Under the pieces are notes generated by a model. The model worked only from the letters and a program-made list of their open reading frames with translations, had not been told where the DNA came from and made no database searches. From Bacteroidales bacterium (GTDB lineage Bacteria > Bacteroidota > Bacteroidia > Bacteroidales > NBLH01): a DNA stretch of 62,833 bases. The first letter of the stretch is position 1. Each line of letters starts with the position of its first letter. The translations under genes were made by a program, and so were the position numbers. The stretch spans positions 1 to 62,833 of the forward strand of contig JAFGWC010000054.1 of NCBI GenBank assembly GCA_016937695.1, read 5' to 3'. Shown here one piece after another: positions 53,148 to 62,406 of the stretch.

Positions 53148-53972
53148 ATGAATAATAAAATAAAAATCTTATCTGCCATATTTTTTATGTTTTTTAATTT
53201 TATGGATGTATATTCGCAGTGTATGCCAGTTGTAAAAAGTTTTAAAAGTGGAGAAATATTGGAGTATGATGTTGTATATAATTGGGGATTTATTTGGGTA
53301 AATGCCGGAAAAGTAAAATTTGAAGCCAAAAAAGAATTATTAAACAATAAAGAAGTTTATCATTTTTCCGGAACTGGAACATCAGTAAAAAAATATGACT
53401 GGATATTTACAGTAAGAGATTATTATAATTCGTGGGCTGATTTAAATAGTTTGAAATCAATAAAATACAGCAGAAATACATCTGAAGGGAAACAAAAAAC
53501 AAAAAACTATTATAAGTTTGATTATAATAATTACAAAATATATACAGACACTTGGAATACAAAGAAAAAGAGACAATTAGACACTCTTGAACTTCAAAAT
53601 TGCACTTTTGATATAATGACAGCAGTATATTATGCCAGAACTTTTGATTTCAGCAATTTTAAAGAAAATCAAAAAATTCCGCTTACAATGATTGTTGATA
53701 ACGAAATTTATAATCTTTATGGAAGATTTTTAGGTAAAGATATAATTGAAACAAGAGAAGGTGAAAAATATAATTGCCTTAAATTTTCAATTCTTTTAAT
53801 AGAAGGAACCATTTTTAAAGGCGGCGAAGATTTATTTGTTTGGGTTAGTGATGATGAAAACAGAATTCCGTTACTTGTTGAAGCAAAAATACTTGTTGGC
53901 TCTGTTAAAGCTGTTTTTAAAAACGCCTATAATTTAAAATATAAAACAAACTATAAATTAAATGATTTATAA
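53148..53972 (+). CDS. Secreted DUF3108 protein
   Basis: The 274-residue product has a signal peptide (ends near VYSQC) and the DUF3108 body: FKSGEILEYDVVYNWGFIWVNAGKVKFEAKKE, FSGTGTSVKKYDWIFTVRDYYNSW, IMTAVYYARTFDFSNFKENQKIPLTMIVDNEIYNLYGRFLG and DLFVWVSDDENRIPLLVEAKI. The family probably forms an antiparallel beta structure in the periplasm; its role is unknown. It is the third gene of the OmpH-led operon; the TPR gene starts 53 bp later. Confidence 0.9.
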   Translation: MNNKIKILSAIFFMFFNFMDVYSQCMPVVKSFKSGEILEYDVVYNWGFIWVNAGKVKFEAKKELLNNKEVYHFSGTGTSVKKYDWIFTVRDYYNSWADLNSLKSIKYSRNTSEGKQKTKNYYKFDYNNYKIYTDTWNTKKKRQLDTLELQNCTFDIMTAVYYARTFDFSNFKENQKIPLTMIVDNEIYNLYGRFLGKDIIETREGEKYNCLKFSILLIEGTIFKGGEDLFVWVSDDENRIPLLVEAKILVGSVKAVFKNAYNLKYKTNYKLNDL

Positions 53973-54025
53973 TAAATTAATGAAATTTTCTAAATTTGTA
54001 ACCAGTCAACCATATATATTTTATT

Positions 54026-56140
54026 GTGAAGCAAACAAAAAGAACAAAAAAAAGCACAGAAATAAGTATCAAAAGTAAAAATAAAGATTCTATAATTGAA
54101 GCTATTAGTAAAAAAACTGTTTTTAAATGGCTAATTATTATTGCAATTTTTACAGTAGTTGCTTATTTCCCTGCATTTAAAAATGAAATTACAAATTGGG
54201 ACGATGACAATTATGTAGTTGAAAATCCAAATATAAAAGAACTTTCTAAAGAAAATATCAAAAATATATTTTCAGAATATTATATGGGTAACTATCATCC
54301 GCTTAGTATGTTATCTTTAAATATTGATTATCAAATTGGCGGATTAGATAAAGACGGTGAATTTGTTGCCTGGATTTATCATTTTACAAATATATTATTG
54401 CATTTATTAAATACTTTATTGATTCTTTGGCTTGTTTATTCTTTATTTGGACGATTTGATATTGCAATTGCAGCATCTTTATTATTTGGCGTAAACACTT
54501 TACATGTAGAGTCTGTGGCTTGGATTTCTGAACGAAAAGACGTTTTATATGCTTTTTTCTATATCGCCTCATTAATATCTTATATTTATTACATCAAAAA
54601 CAAACAACTAAAATATTACTTCATTTCCATTTTACTTTTTATACTTTCTTTATTATCAAAAGGACAGGCAGTTTCACTTGCAATTACTTTATTTGCTGTT
54701 GATTATTTATTTGATAGAAAACTTTTAGATAAAAAAGTGATTTTTGAAAAAATTCCTTTTCTGATACTTGCTGTTGTATTTGGTATTGTCGCAATTTATG
54801 CTCAAAAAGCAGGAAATGCTTTGCACGATTCTAACAGCTACGAGTTTTATAAAAGAATAGGAATTGCAGCTTATTCGTTTTCATTTTATATCATAAAATT
54901 AATTTTACCTGTAAATTTAGCTGCAATTTATCCATATCCTGATATTATAAATAAAACAATACCTGCATATTATTGGTTATACGTAATCCCTTCATCTTTA
55001 GTCGTTTACGTGTTTTTTTATTTTATAAAAAAATCAAAAATCATAAGTTTTTCAATTGCTTTTTTTGTAATAAATATATTTCTTTTACTTCAACTTATTC
55101 CTGTTGGAAGCGCAATTATGGCAGATAGATATAGCTATATTCCGTCAATTGGATTTTTTATTTTAACAGGTTGGTTTTTTGTTAAACTAAAAGAGAAATT
55201 TTCTGATAAAAAATATTTAGCATATACAATACTTTTTATTTATACAATTGGACTTACCGCATTATCTTTTCAGAGATGTAAAATATGGGAAAACAGCCTT
55301 GTTTTATGGAACGACACAATTAAAAAATCGCCAAAAGCAGTTGTAGCATGGAATAACAGAGGCAGCACAAAAGACAAAGAAAAAAATCATAAAGAAGCAA
55401 TTGAAGATTTTACAAGGGCAATTATTTTAAAACCCGACTATTATCACGCATTTTACAATAGAGGAACATCTCGAAAAGATTACGCTAAAGAATTGTCTGA
55501 CAGCAATTTAGTGAAACTTGCAATAAAAGATTTTGATAAAGCAATTGAAATTGAAAGTACTTTTGTTGAAGCATATCACAACCGTGGACTTGCAAAAGAA
55601 ACATATTCTGAGCTTGCAGCAGATACCACATTAGCAAAACAAAGACTTTATGAAGCACTTTTAGATTACGATAAAACAATTGAACTTGACCCATTATATG
55701 AAAATGCTTTTGTAAACAGAGGCGTAATAAATGGAAAATTAAACAGAACAAAAGAAGCAATTGACGATTTTAATAAAGCTATAGAATACGATTCAAAAAA
55801 TGCATCTGCATACTCAAACAGAGGCTTAGCTAAAGATAATGCAAAAATGCACAATGAAGCTATTTTAGACTATAACAAAGCAATTGAAATAGATGCTGAG
55901 TTTGTTACCGCATATTTAAATAGAGGAATTTCATATCGAAATCTGAAAAATTATACAGAATCTATAAATAATTTTACAAAAGCAATTGAAATAAATCCCA
56001 AATTATCCGCAGCATACTATTTTAGGGCATTAGATAAATTAGAAATAAATAAAAAAAATGAAGCTTGTGCTGATTTTCAAATAGCAAAAAATTTAGGTCA
56101 CAAATACGCACAATTTCAAATTGATAAATTTTGTAAATAA
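54026..56140 (+). CDS. Membrane protein with TMTC/GT-C-like N-terminus and seven TPR repeats
   Basis: The 704-residue protein starts at GTG. The N-terminal 400 residues have about nine to eleven membrane helices, with the loop after helix 1 holding an acidic pair (TNWDDDNYVVENP) and YHPLSMLSLNIDY, followed by LHVESVAWISERKDVLYAFFYI. This is the layout of the GT-C-fold transferases related to TMTC O-mannosyltransferases. The C-terminal 260 residues hold seven TPR units (AWNNRGSTKD... , AYSNRGLAKDNAKMHNEAILDYNKAIEIDA, and so on). It may transfer sugars in the periplasm with the TPR part holding the protein substrate. Substrate and lipid donor are unknown. Confidence 0.85.
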   Translation: MKQTKRTKKSTEISIKSKNKDSIIEAISKKTVFKWLIIIAIFTVVAYFPAFKNEITNWDDDNYVVENPNIKELSKENIKNIFSEYYMGNYHPLSMLSLNIDYQIGGLDKDGEFVAWIYHFTNILLHLLNTLLILWLVYSLFGRFDIAIAASLLFGVNTLHVESVAWISERKDVLYAFFYIASLISYIYYIKNKQLKYYFISILLFILSLLSKGQAVSLAITLFAVDYLFDRKLLDKKVIFEKIPFLILAVVFGIVAIYAQKAGNALHDSNSYEFYKRIGIAAYSFSFYIIKLILPVNLAAIYPYPDIINKTIPAYYWLYVIPSSLVVYVFFYFIKKSKIISFSIAFFVINIFLLLQLIPVGSAIMADRYSYIPSIGFFILTGWFFVKLKEKFSDKKYLAYTILFIYTIGLTALSFQRCKIWENSLVLWNDTIKKSPKAVVAWNNRGSTKDKEKNHKEAIEDFTRAIILKPDYYHAFYNRGTSRKDYAKELSDSNLVKLAIKDFDKAIEIESTFVEAYHNRGLAKETYSELAADTTLAKQRLYEALLDYDKTIELDPLYENAFVNRGVINGKLNRTKEAIDDFNKAIEYDSKNASAYSNRGLAKDNAKMHNEAILDYNKAIEIDAEFVTAYLNRGISYRNLKNYTESINNFTKAIEINPKLSAAYYFRALDKLEINKKNEACADFQIAKNLGHKYAQFQIDKFCK

Positions 56141-56203
56141 TTATTTTTATTTTGCTGCAACATTTTTGCTATTATTTTTGTTTTATATAATAATATTATT
56201 ACC

Positions 56204-56211
56204 TATTTTTG
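56204..56211 (+). promoter_or_regulatory. -7 box directly before the MORN-repeat gene
   Basis: TATTTTTG ends 3 bp before ATG 56215, and a TTG is at 56178-56180 (23-bp spacer). If used, the transcript would start at or within the start codon. Confidence 0.4.
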
Positions 56212-56214
56212 AGC

Positions 56215-57087
56215 ATGAATAAAGCCTTGTTTAAATATATTTTACTGATTTTTATTAGTTTAAATTTTCTACTAGTTGCCAATAGTCAGGGAGTTATAAA
56301 TAATTCTGATACTATAAACAGATTAGATGCTAACAAAAACAAATATGGTTGGTGGATATATTTATATACAAATGAAACTAAGAAAATAGAAAAAGAAGGA
56401 AATTTTGTAAATAATAAAAAACACGGCATTTGGAAATCATATTATTTAAACGGCAATTTAAAATCTGAAATTACTTATATAAATAATCGCCCAAATGGTT
56501 ATGCTAAAATTTATTATGAAACCGGAAAACTTTCGGAAGAAGGTATTTGGCAAGGAACAAAATGGGTTGGTAAATATAATTTTTATCATGAAAATGGTGA
56601 AAAAGCTTACGAATGGAGCTTTAATGAAAAAGGAAAACGCTCAGGAATTCAAAAATACTATTATCCAAGCGGAAAATTAAGAATTGAAGGTGATTGGCGT
56701 GAAGGAAAAGAAAATGGAGTAATTAAAGAATATGATGAAAAAGGTTCATTAAAGTCGGAGAAATTTTTTGCAGCAGGACAGTTTAATGAAAAATCATCAA
56801 AATTTTATGCCGAAAAAAAAGTTTCTGTTGATGAAATACCCGACGATACAAATGCTACAATAAGCAAAGAACATATTGATAATGAGAATAATGAAAATTC
56901 GTACGAAGTTTTTGATGGAAATGGAAATCACAAACTTTATAATGCTTTTAAAAAAATAGACAGAGAAGGTGAATTTAGAAACGGAAAATTAATTGACGGA
57001 AAAAGATATTACTACAACTCTGACGGATTATTAATAAAAACAGTTATATACAAAAATGGAAGAATTACTGAAGTTATCAAAAACTAA
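56215..57087 (+). CDS. Secreted MORN-repeat (YwqK-like) protein
   Basis: From ATG 56215 the product has 290 residues: signal peptide (ends near VANSQ), then a series of MORN-2 units (GWWIYLYTNETKKIEKEGNFVNNKKHGIWKSYYLNGNLKSE, NGYAKIYYETGKLSEEGIWQG, GIQKYYYPSGKLRIEGDW, GVIKEYDEKGSLKSE), an acidic linker, and one more unit at the C-terminus. Many such proteins are annotated as YwqK-type antitoxins, with no proof of such a role. It is preceded by the TPR gene (about 75 bp) and stands before cysS. Confidence 0.85.
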   Translation: MNKALFKYILLIFISLNFLLVANSQGVINNSDTINRLDANKNKYGWWIYLYTNETKKIEKEGNFVNNKKHGIWKSYYLNGNLKSEITYINNRPNGYAKIYYETGKLSEEGIWQGTKWVGKYNFYHENGEKAYEWSFNEKGKRSGIQKYYYPSGKLRIEGDWREGKENGVIKEYDEKGSLKSEKFFAAGQFNEKSSKFYAEKKVSVDEIPDDTNATISKEHIDNENNENSYEVFDGNGNHKLYNAFKKIDREGEFRNGKLIDGKRYYYNSDGLLIKTVIYKNGRITEVIKN

Positions 57088-57358
57088 TATTTTTATCTAC
57101 ACACCAAAATCCTGCCCTTATTGTTGCTAATAAGGATAATTCTATATTGGAAAAATTTAAAATAAAACAACATTTTTTTTTACTTTTGCATTTTCAAATT
57201 ATTACAAAGCAATTAATCTCAATTTGTTAACCATTTTTTTAATTAAAATCATAGTGTAAATTTAATTTTACATTAAAAGCTAATTTTAATAAAAATTTGT
57301 TTATTCTGATTTTTAATTATAAAAAAACAAATTCAGAAAACTTAAAAATTCATTAATA
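57088..57358. other. Intergenic region before cysS
   Basis: These 271 bases hold no gene. TACTTTTG at 57181-57188 is a likely -7 box for cysS, giving a long A+T-rich leader of about 165 nt. No T-box or riboswitch fold is apparent. Confidence 0.4.
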
Positions 57359-58828
57359 ATGGAACATAAAATACATATATACAATACATTAAGTCGTAAA
57401 AAAGAAGTTTTTGAACCAATAAACTCACCAAATGTAGGAATGTATGTTTGCGGACCAACGGTTTATGGCGATCCACATTTAGGCCATGCACGTCCGGCAA
57501 TTACATACGATATCCTTTTCAGATATTTAACACATCTTGGATACAAAGTAAGATATGTAAGAAATATTACTGATGTTGGACATTTGGTAAATGATGCTGA
57601 CCAAGGCGAAGATAAAATTGCTAAAAAAGCACGAATAGAACAGCTTGAACCAATGGAAATTGCACAATTTTATACAAACTCCTATCACGATAAGATGAGA
57701 GATTTGAATACACTTCGTCCAAGTATTGAACCTCATGCTTCCGGCCATATAATTGAACAACAAGAATTGGTTAGAAAAATTATTAAAAATGGTTATGCAT
57801 ACGAAAAAAACGGTTCTATTTATTTTGATGTAGAAAAATATAACAAAAAGTATAATTACGGAAAGCTTTCTGGTCGCGTACTTGATGATTTGCAAAGCAA
57901 TAACAGAGAACTGGAAGGTCAGGAAGAAAAGAACAATCCTTTCGACTTTGCATTATGGAAAAAAGCAGAACCTGAACATATTATGCGATGGCCTTCAGAC
58001 TGGAGCGATGGATTCCCCGGTTGGCATCTTGAATGTTCTGTGATGAGCACAAAATATTTAGGCGAAAAATTCGATATTCATGGTGGCGGAATGGATTTGC
58101 TTTTTCCACATCACGAATGTGAAATTGCTCAATCTACTGCTGCAAATGGCGAAGAATCAGTAAAATACTGGATGCACAACAATATGATTACCATTGAAGG
58201 GCAGAAAATGGGGAAATCGCTTGGTAATTTTATTACTCTTGAAGAATTATTTACAGGAAATCATAAATTATTGGCCCAAGCATATTCGCCAATGACTATA
58301 AGATTTTTTATTCTTCAATCGCATTACAGAAAACCATTAGATTTTTCCAATGAAGCGCTTCAAGCTTCAGAAAAAGGTTTGGAAAGATTATTAACAGCAA
58401 TTAAAACAATTGATACTTTAAAAACATCTGAAAAATCATCTTTAGATATCAAAAATTTTAAACAAAAATGTTATGATGCTTTAAACGACGATTTAAATAC
58501 TCCTATTTTATTTGCTCATTTATTTGATGGAGTCAGGTATATTAATTCTATTGCTGATGGAAATGATATTATATCAAGTGCTGATTTACAAGAACTTAAA
58601 GAAACTTATCATAAATTTGTTTTTGAAATTGCAGGCTTAAAAAATATTGAAACTAATGCAGCTTCAAACGATAAATTAGAATCGGTAATAAATATTTTGT
58701 TAAACACAAGACTTGATGCAAAAAACAATAAAGATTTTGCAACATCTGATAAAATAAGGGATTTATTAAGCGAAGCCGGAATTATTATTAAAGATAAAAA
58801 AGACGGTTTTGAATGGGAAATAAAATAA
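57359..58828 (+). CDS. cysS: Cysteinyl-tRNA synthetase
   Basis: The 489-residue class I synthetase has zinc Cys in [20 protein letters not shown] (with the HIGH-type HLGH near 40), WHLECSVMS and [10 protein letters not shown], and the KMSKS equivalent KMGKSLGNF near 282. A helical anticodon-binding part ends with [27 protein letters not shown]. It charges tRNA-Cys in the cytosol. It is followed by a clear terminator. Confidence 0.97.
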   Translation: MEHKIHIYNTLSRKKEVFEPINSPNVGMYVCGPTVYGDPHLGHARPAITYDILFRYLTHLGYKVRYVRNITDVGHLVNDADQGEDKIAKKARIEQLEPMEIAQFYTNSYHDKMRDLNTLRPSIEPHASGHIIEQQELVRKIIKNGYAYEKNGSIYFDVEKYNKKYNYGKLSGRVLDDLQSNNRELEGQEEKNNPFDFALWKKAEPEHIMRWPSDWSDGFPGWHLECSVMSTKYLGEKFDIHGGGMDLLFPHHECEIAQSTAANGEESVKYWMHNNMITIEGQKMGKSLGNFITLEELFTGNHKLLAQAYSPMTIRFFILQSHYRKPLDFSNEALQASEKGLERLLTAIKTIDTLKTSEKSSLDIKNFKQKCYDALNDDLNTPILFAHLFDGVRYINSIADGNDIISSADLQELKETYHKFVFEIAGLKNIETNAASNDKLESVINILLNTRLDAKNNKDFATSDKIRDLLSEAGIIIKDKKDGFEWEIK

Positions 58829-58836
58829 TATAATTT

Positions 58837-58879
58837 AAACACATGGAAGTGTTTGAAAAACCTTCCATCGTGTTTTTTT
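58837..58879 (+). terminator. Terminator of cysS
   Basis: AAACACATGGAAG (58837-58849) pairs with CTTCCATCGTGTTT (58862 on), with one bulge, followed by a run of seven T. Confidence 0.75.
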
Positions 58880-58931
58880 CTTCTACAATAACTTTTGTTA
58901 AAATTTATATCTCAACATTTCTAATATTTAC

Positions 58932-58939
58932 TAATTTTG
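58932..58939 (+). promoter_or_regulatory. -7 box of the cyclophilin gene
   Basis: TAATTTTG matches TAnnTTTG, 12 bp before ATG 58952, so the leader would be very short. Confidence 0.5.
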
Positions 58940-58951
58940 CAATTCAAAAAA

Positions 58952-59803
58952 ATGAAAACCATGAAAATATCAAAATTAATTATAATAGCAGTTATTGTTT
59001 TAACTGTATTTTCGCAATGTAAAAGTCAGAAAAAAAACAATAAAGAAACTATTGTTGAAATTGAAACAACAATGGGAAATTTAAAAGTTAAACTTTATGA
59101 CGAAACACCCGAACACAAAAATAATTTTCTAAAACTTATTGACGAAAAATTTTACGAAGGTGTTCTATTTCACAGAGTTATAGCCGATTTTATGATACAA
59201 GCTGGTGATCCTGATTCTAAAACTGCACAAGAAGGACAAGCCTTAGGAAGCGGCGGACCAGGTTATACAATTCCTGCAGAATTTAATCCAAAATTTATTC
59301 ATAAAAAAGGAGCATTATCTGCTGCAAGAACTGGCGACCAAGTAAATCCGGAAAAACGTTCGTCTGGCTCACAATTCTATATTGTTCAAGGTTCTATTTT
59401 TAATGATGAACAATTAACGCAAATGGAAACTCAATCTGAAATGAATCAATTACTTCCATTCATCAGAACATATATCCAAAATCCTGAAAATGAGTCTATT
59501 CAAAAAGAAATCGCAAATTTTCAAAATACAAGAAACGAAAAAGGTTTAGACAGTTTAATTAATATTATTACAGAAATTGTTAAAAAAGAACATCCTGAAA
59601 TAAAATCATTAAAATATACAGAAGAACAAAAAAATATTTATAAAACAATTGGTGGCACACCTCATCTTGACGGCGCATATACAGTTTTTGGTGAAGTGGT
59701 TGAAGGATTAGATATTATAGATAAAATTGCTTCTGTTAAAAGAGATAAAAACGACAGACCAATTGACGATATTAAAATTATTTCGATGAAAATTATTAAA
59801 TAA
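58952..59803 (+). CDS. Cyclophilin-type peptidyl-prolyl isomerase, lipoprotein
   Basis: From ATG 58952 the product has 283 residues (a second ATG at 58961 is also possible): lipoprotein signal (LTVFSQC), then a cyclophilin domain with ETTMGNLKVKLYDETPEHKNNFLKL, GVLFHRVIADFMIQAGDP, GALSAARTG and GSQFYIVQG. About 80 residues with helical character are inserted before the last part (PHLDGAYTVFGEVVEGLDIIDKIASV), as often seen in Bacteroidota. It helps fold proteins in the periplasm or on the membrane. The pheS gene begins 26 bp after its end. Confidence 0.93.
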   Translation: MKTMKISKLIIIAVIVLTVFSQCKSQKKNNKETIVEIETTMGNLKVKLYDETPEHKNNFLKLIDEKFYEGVLFHRVIADFMIQAGDPDSKTAQEGQALGSGGPGYTIPAEFNPKFIHKKGALSAARTGDQVNPEKRSSGSQFYIVQGSIFNDEQLTQMETQSEMNQLLPFIRTYIQNPENESIQKEIANFQNTRNEKGLDSLINIITEIVKKEHPEIKSLKYTEEQKNIYKTIGGTPHLDGAYTVFGEVVEGLDIIDKIASVKRDKNDRPIDDIKIISMKIIK

Positions 59804-59829
59804 ACAATTGAATATTAAGATATTACGAT

Positions 59830-60846
59830 ATGATTAATAAAATTCAAGAGCTGATTAAAGAAGTAGAAAAATTTTCGGCAAAATCTATTGATGAAATTGA
59901 AAATTTCAGAATTAAATTTTTATCAAAAAAAAACGGAATTGTAACAGAGCTTTTTAACGAATTTAAAAATATTCCTGCTGATGAAAAAAAGGAATTTGGA
60001 CGAGTTTTAAATATTCTGAAATCAAATATTCAGGACAAAATTGAATTTTTAAAATTGAATACTGAAGAAGATAATCAAAAATCGAAAATTCAGTTAGATT
60101 TAAGTTTGCCTGGTGATTCTGTTAATTTAGGAAGCAGACATCCTATTTCTATAGTTAGAAACGAAATAATTGAAATTTTCACAAGATTAGGCTTTACAAT
60201 TTCTGAAGGTCCTGAAATTGAAGACGATTATCACGTTTTTTCGGCTCTTAATTTTCCTGAAGAACATCCGGCTCGTGATATGCAAGATACATTTTTTATT
60301 GAGCAAAATCCAGATGTACTTTTAAGAACTCACACTTCATCGGTTCAAGTTAGAGTAATGGACAATGAGAAACCACCGATTAGAACAATTTCTCCGGGAC
60401 GAGTTTTTAGAAACGAAGCTATTTCGGCAAGAGCACATTGCATTTTTCATCAAATAGAAGGTTTATATATTGATAAAAATGTTTCATTTGCCGATTTAAA
60501 ACAAACGCTGCTTTATTTTGCAAAAGAATTATTTGGCGAAAAAACTCAAATAAGGCTTCGTCCTTCATATTTTCCTTTTACTGAACCTTCTGCAGAAATG
60601 GATATTTCATGCTCTTTATGTGGTGGAAAAGGCTGTAATGTTTGTAAATACACAGGTTGGCTCGAAATTTTAGGTTGTGGAATGGTTGATCCTAATGTGC
60701 TGGAAAGCAATAACATAGACAGTAAAGTTTATACAGGTTTTGCATTTGGAATGGGAATTGAAAGAATTGCAATGCTAAAATATGGTGTAAAAGATCTGAG
60801 AATGTATTTTGAAAATGATATCCGATTTTTACAACAATTTCAATAG
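59830..60846 (+). CDS. pheS: Phenylalanyl-tRNA synthetase, alpha subunit
   Basis: The 338-residue class II synthetase subunit has an N-terminal coiled coil (about 1-85), then [53 protein letters not shown] (motif 1 region), [32 protein letters not shown] (motif 2), [17 protein letters not shown] and the motif 3 [17 protein letters not shown]. It works as a tetramer with PheT, whose gene is not in this window. A strong terminator follows. Confidence 0.97.
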   Translation: MINKIQELIKEVEKFSAKSIDEIENFRIKFLSKKNGIVTELFNEFKNIPADEKKEFGRVLNILKSNIQDKIEFLKLNTEEDNQKSKIQLDLSLPGDSVNLGSRHPISIVRNEIIEIFTRLGFTISEGPEIEDDYHVFSALNFPEEHPARDMQDTFFIEQNPDVLLRTHTSSVQVRVMDNEKPPIRTISPGRVFRNEAISARAHCIFHQIEGLYIDKNVSFADLKQTLLYFAKELFGEKTQIRLRPSYFPFTEPSAEMDISCSLCGGKGCNVCKYTGWLEILGCGMVDPNVLESNNIDSKVYTGFAFGMGIERIAMLKYGVKDLRMYFENDIRFLQQFQ

Positions 60847-60867
60847 AAATTTTTAATTATCAAGAAA

Positions 60868-60901
60868 AAAAAACGCCTGGATTTATAAAATCAGGCGTTT
60901 A
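60868..60901. terminator. Bidirectional terminator after pheS
   Basis: AAACGCCTG (60871-60879) pairs perfectly with CAGGCGTTT (60892-60900); A run in front and TTT behind. It serves pheS and the convergent small gene. Confidence 0.85.
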
Positions 60902-60919
60902 ACAAAAAAAATCTGAATT

Positions 60920-61258
60920 TTAAATTTCTTTTAAATCAGTAATGACAGAAATTTTTTGAGTTTCGCCAGTAGCTTCGCCTTCTTCGTCAAAAATGTCAAC
61001 AAAATCTTCTTCCCATGTTACAGAAAATTTTGTACCTATAATTTCGTCATCATATAAATTAACATTTACATTTTCGCTAACTTCATCAAAAACAAATTCA
61101 TTTCCATCATCATCGGTAAATACGAATTTTCCATCATCGTTCATTCCGTTATATGTAGCAATTAAAGTTTCTTGTTTTTGAAAATTATAAATACAATCTG
61201 AACTCATTGCAGGCAATGCAACAAATAGAGCTATTATTATAGCAAATGTAGTTTTCAT
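60920..61258 (-). CDS. Small secreted acidic protein, unknown function
   Basis: The 112-residue product has a signal peptide (MKTTFAIIIALFVALPAMSS) and a very acidic beta-rich body (DGKFVFTDDDGNEFVFDEVSENVNVNLYDDEIIGTKFSVTWEEDF, EEGEATGETQKISVITDL). A single Cys lies right after the signal peptide (SDCIYN), but it is not a lipobox. Many homologue-like short proteins exist in Bacteroidota, with no known role. It is convergent with pheS and shares the terminator. Confidence 0.75.
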   Translation of the reverse strand: MKTTFAIIIALFVALPAMSSDCIYNFQKQETLIATYNGMNDDGKFVFTDDDGNEFVFDEVSENVNVNLYDDEIIGTKFSVTWEEDFVDIFDEEGEATGETQKISVITDLKEI

Positions 61259-61717
61259 TTTAATAAATTTAAATTAAGTTTTTTGTTGATAAAATTAATT
61301 GTTTCCACAATCTAATTGTGAAATACCGCTTTCATTATCCTTAATGATGGGTATATTCTGAAAAGTTTTTTCTATAAAACCATAGGCATTTCAATTTAGA
61401 TGTTTCAAATATTACTTTATAAAAACCAAAATCTTAAAAATTTATATATAATAAACCTTTTAATTAAAAACATCTATATATTAAAACAAAGAAATTATTA
61501 AACGAAGATATCACATTTTTTTATAAAAATATCTTTTTAACAAATAAAAATTTCTCAATAAAATATAATCACAATTAGCTGTATATAAAGATATTACATT
61601 TAATATTTTATGCGATATTAGTAAAAAAGATAAAGCCAAATAACTTAAAAAAGTAATATCTAATACTTTCAAAATTATTATTTATAATTACTTTTAAAAT
61701 TTATAATTACAAATTTT
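61259..61717. other. Gene-free A+T-rich region
   Basis: These 459 bases are about 80% A+T. They hold no gene, RNA or long inverted repeat that I can see. It should contain the promoters of the two divergent genes beside it, but no clear TAnnTTTG box stands out. Confidence 0.4.
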
Positions 61718-62382
61718 ATGAAAATCCAAATATTACTCCTTTTATCATTTATAATTATTTTCTTAAATAGTTGTTGCCATACAGAAGCGGAACTTAAAAC
61801 TGCAGTACAACAAAATGATTATGAGTTAGTTAAAGAAATATTAGAAGAAAGTTGTAACAGAGGTTTAAACGGATTGCTGGACTGGAGTGTTTATAATGAA
61901 ATCTGGAAATAACAAAACTTTTAATTGAAAAAGGCGAAAACGTAAATAAAAAAAATTATAATGGACAAACTCCTCTTTCAGAAGCGGCTGTAGAAGGTTA
62001 TCCTGAAATTGCAGAATTATTAATTAACTCAGGCGCCGATTTAAACATAAAAGATAATGAAGGCCGAACAGCACTAGACAGAGCAATATATTGCATTGGA
62101 GGCTCTTTATCCGAAATGGCAGAATATTCAAAATTAAGTCCTTGCTATAAAGTATTAATTTTATTGCTTGAAAATGGCGCAAATGTCAATTCTCAAAAAA
62201 AATCCGGCCAAACTGCTCTTCATTCATCAATAAATTATGAAAATTTTAAAGTTACTGAACTATTGCTTAAATACAGAGGCGATATTAATATAAAAGACAC
62301 TTGCGGAATTAGTCCATTAGATATCGCTATTAAACATAATAATAAACAAATGCTTGAATTAATCAATAAATATTCAAAATAA
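61718..62382 (+). pseudogene. Ankyrin-repeat lipoprotein gene with a single-base frameshift
   Basis: The first part (61718-61912) codes for a lipoprotein signal (FLNSCC) and the first ankyrin unit (AELKTAVQQNDYELVKEILEES), then stops after NEIWK. In the next frame the protein goes on without break from about 61900: LEITKLLIEKGENVNKKNYNGQTPLSEAAVEGYPEIAELLINSGADLN, two more ankyrin units and KQMLELINKYSK at 62382. Adding one A in the GAAAT near 61899 (to give NENLEITK) joins the two. It is either a recent mutation or a sequence error in an A run; with the base added it would be a 221-residue periplasmic ankyrin protein. Confidence 0.85.
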
Positions 62383-62406
62383 ATAATTAATCTTTATTCA
62401 AAAACA

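Noticed and set aside
54384-55854. Minus-strand frames across the TPR protein gene
   Set aside because: They come from the repetitive A+T-rich coding sequence of the plus-strand gene.
54026-57087. TPR and MORN units as DNA tandem repeats or a CRISPR array
   Set aside because: The repetition is at protein level (34-residue TPR and about 22-residue MORN units) with diverged DNA; no regular direct repeats with spacers exist.
56215-57087. MORN-repeat protein as a toxin-antitoxin antitoxin
   Set aside because: It has a signal peptide and no toxin gene beside it; the antitoxin label is an annotation habit.
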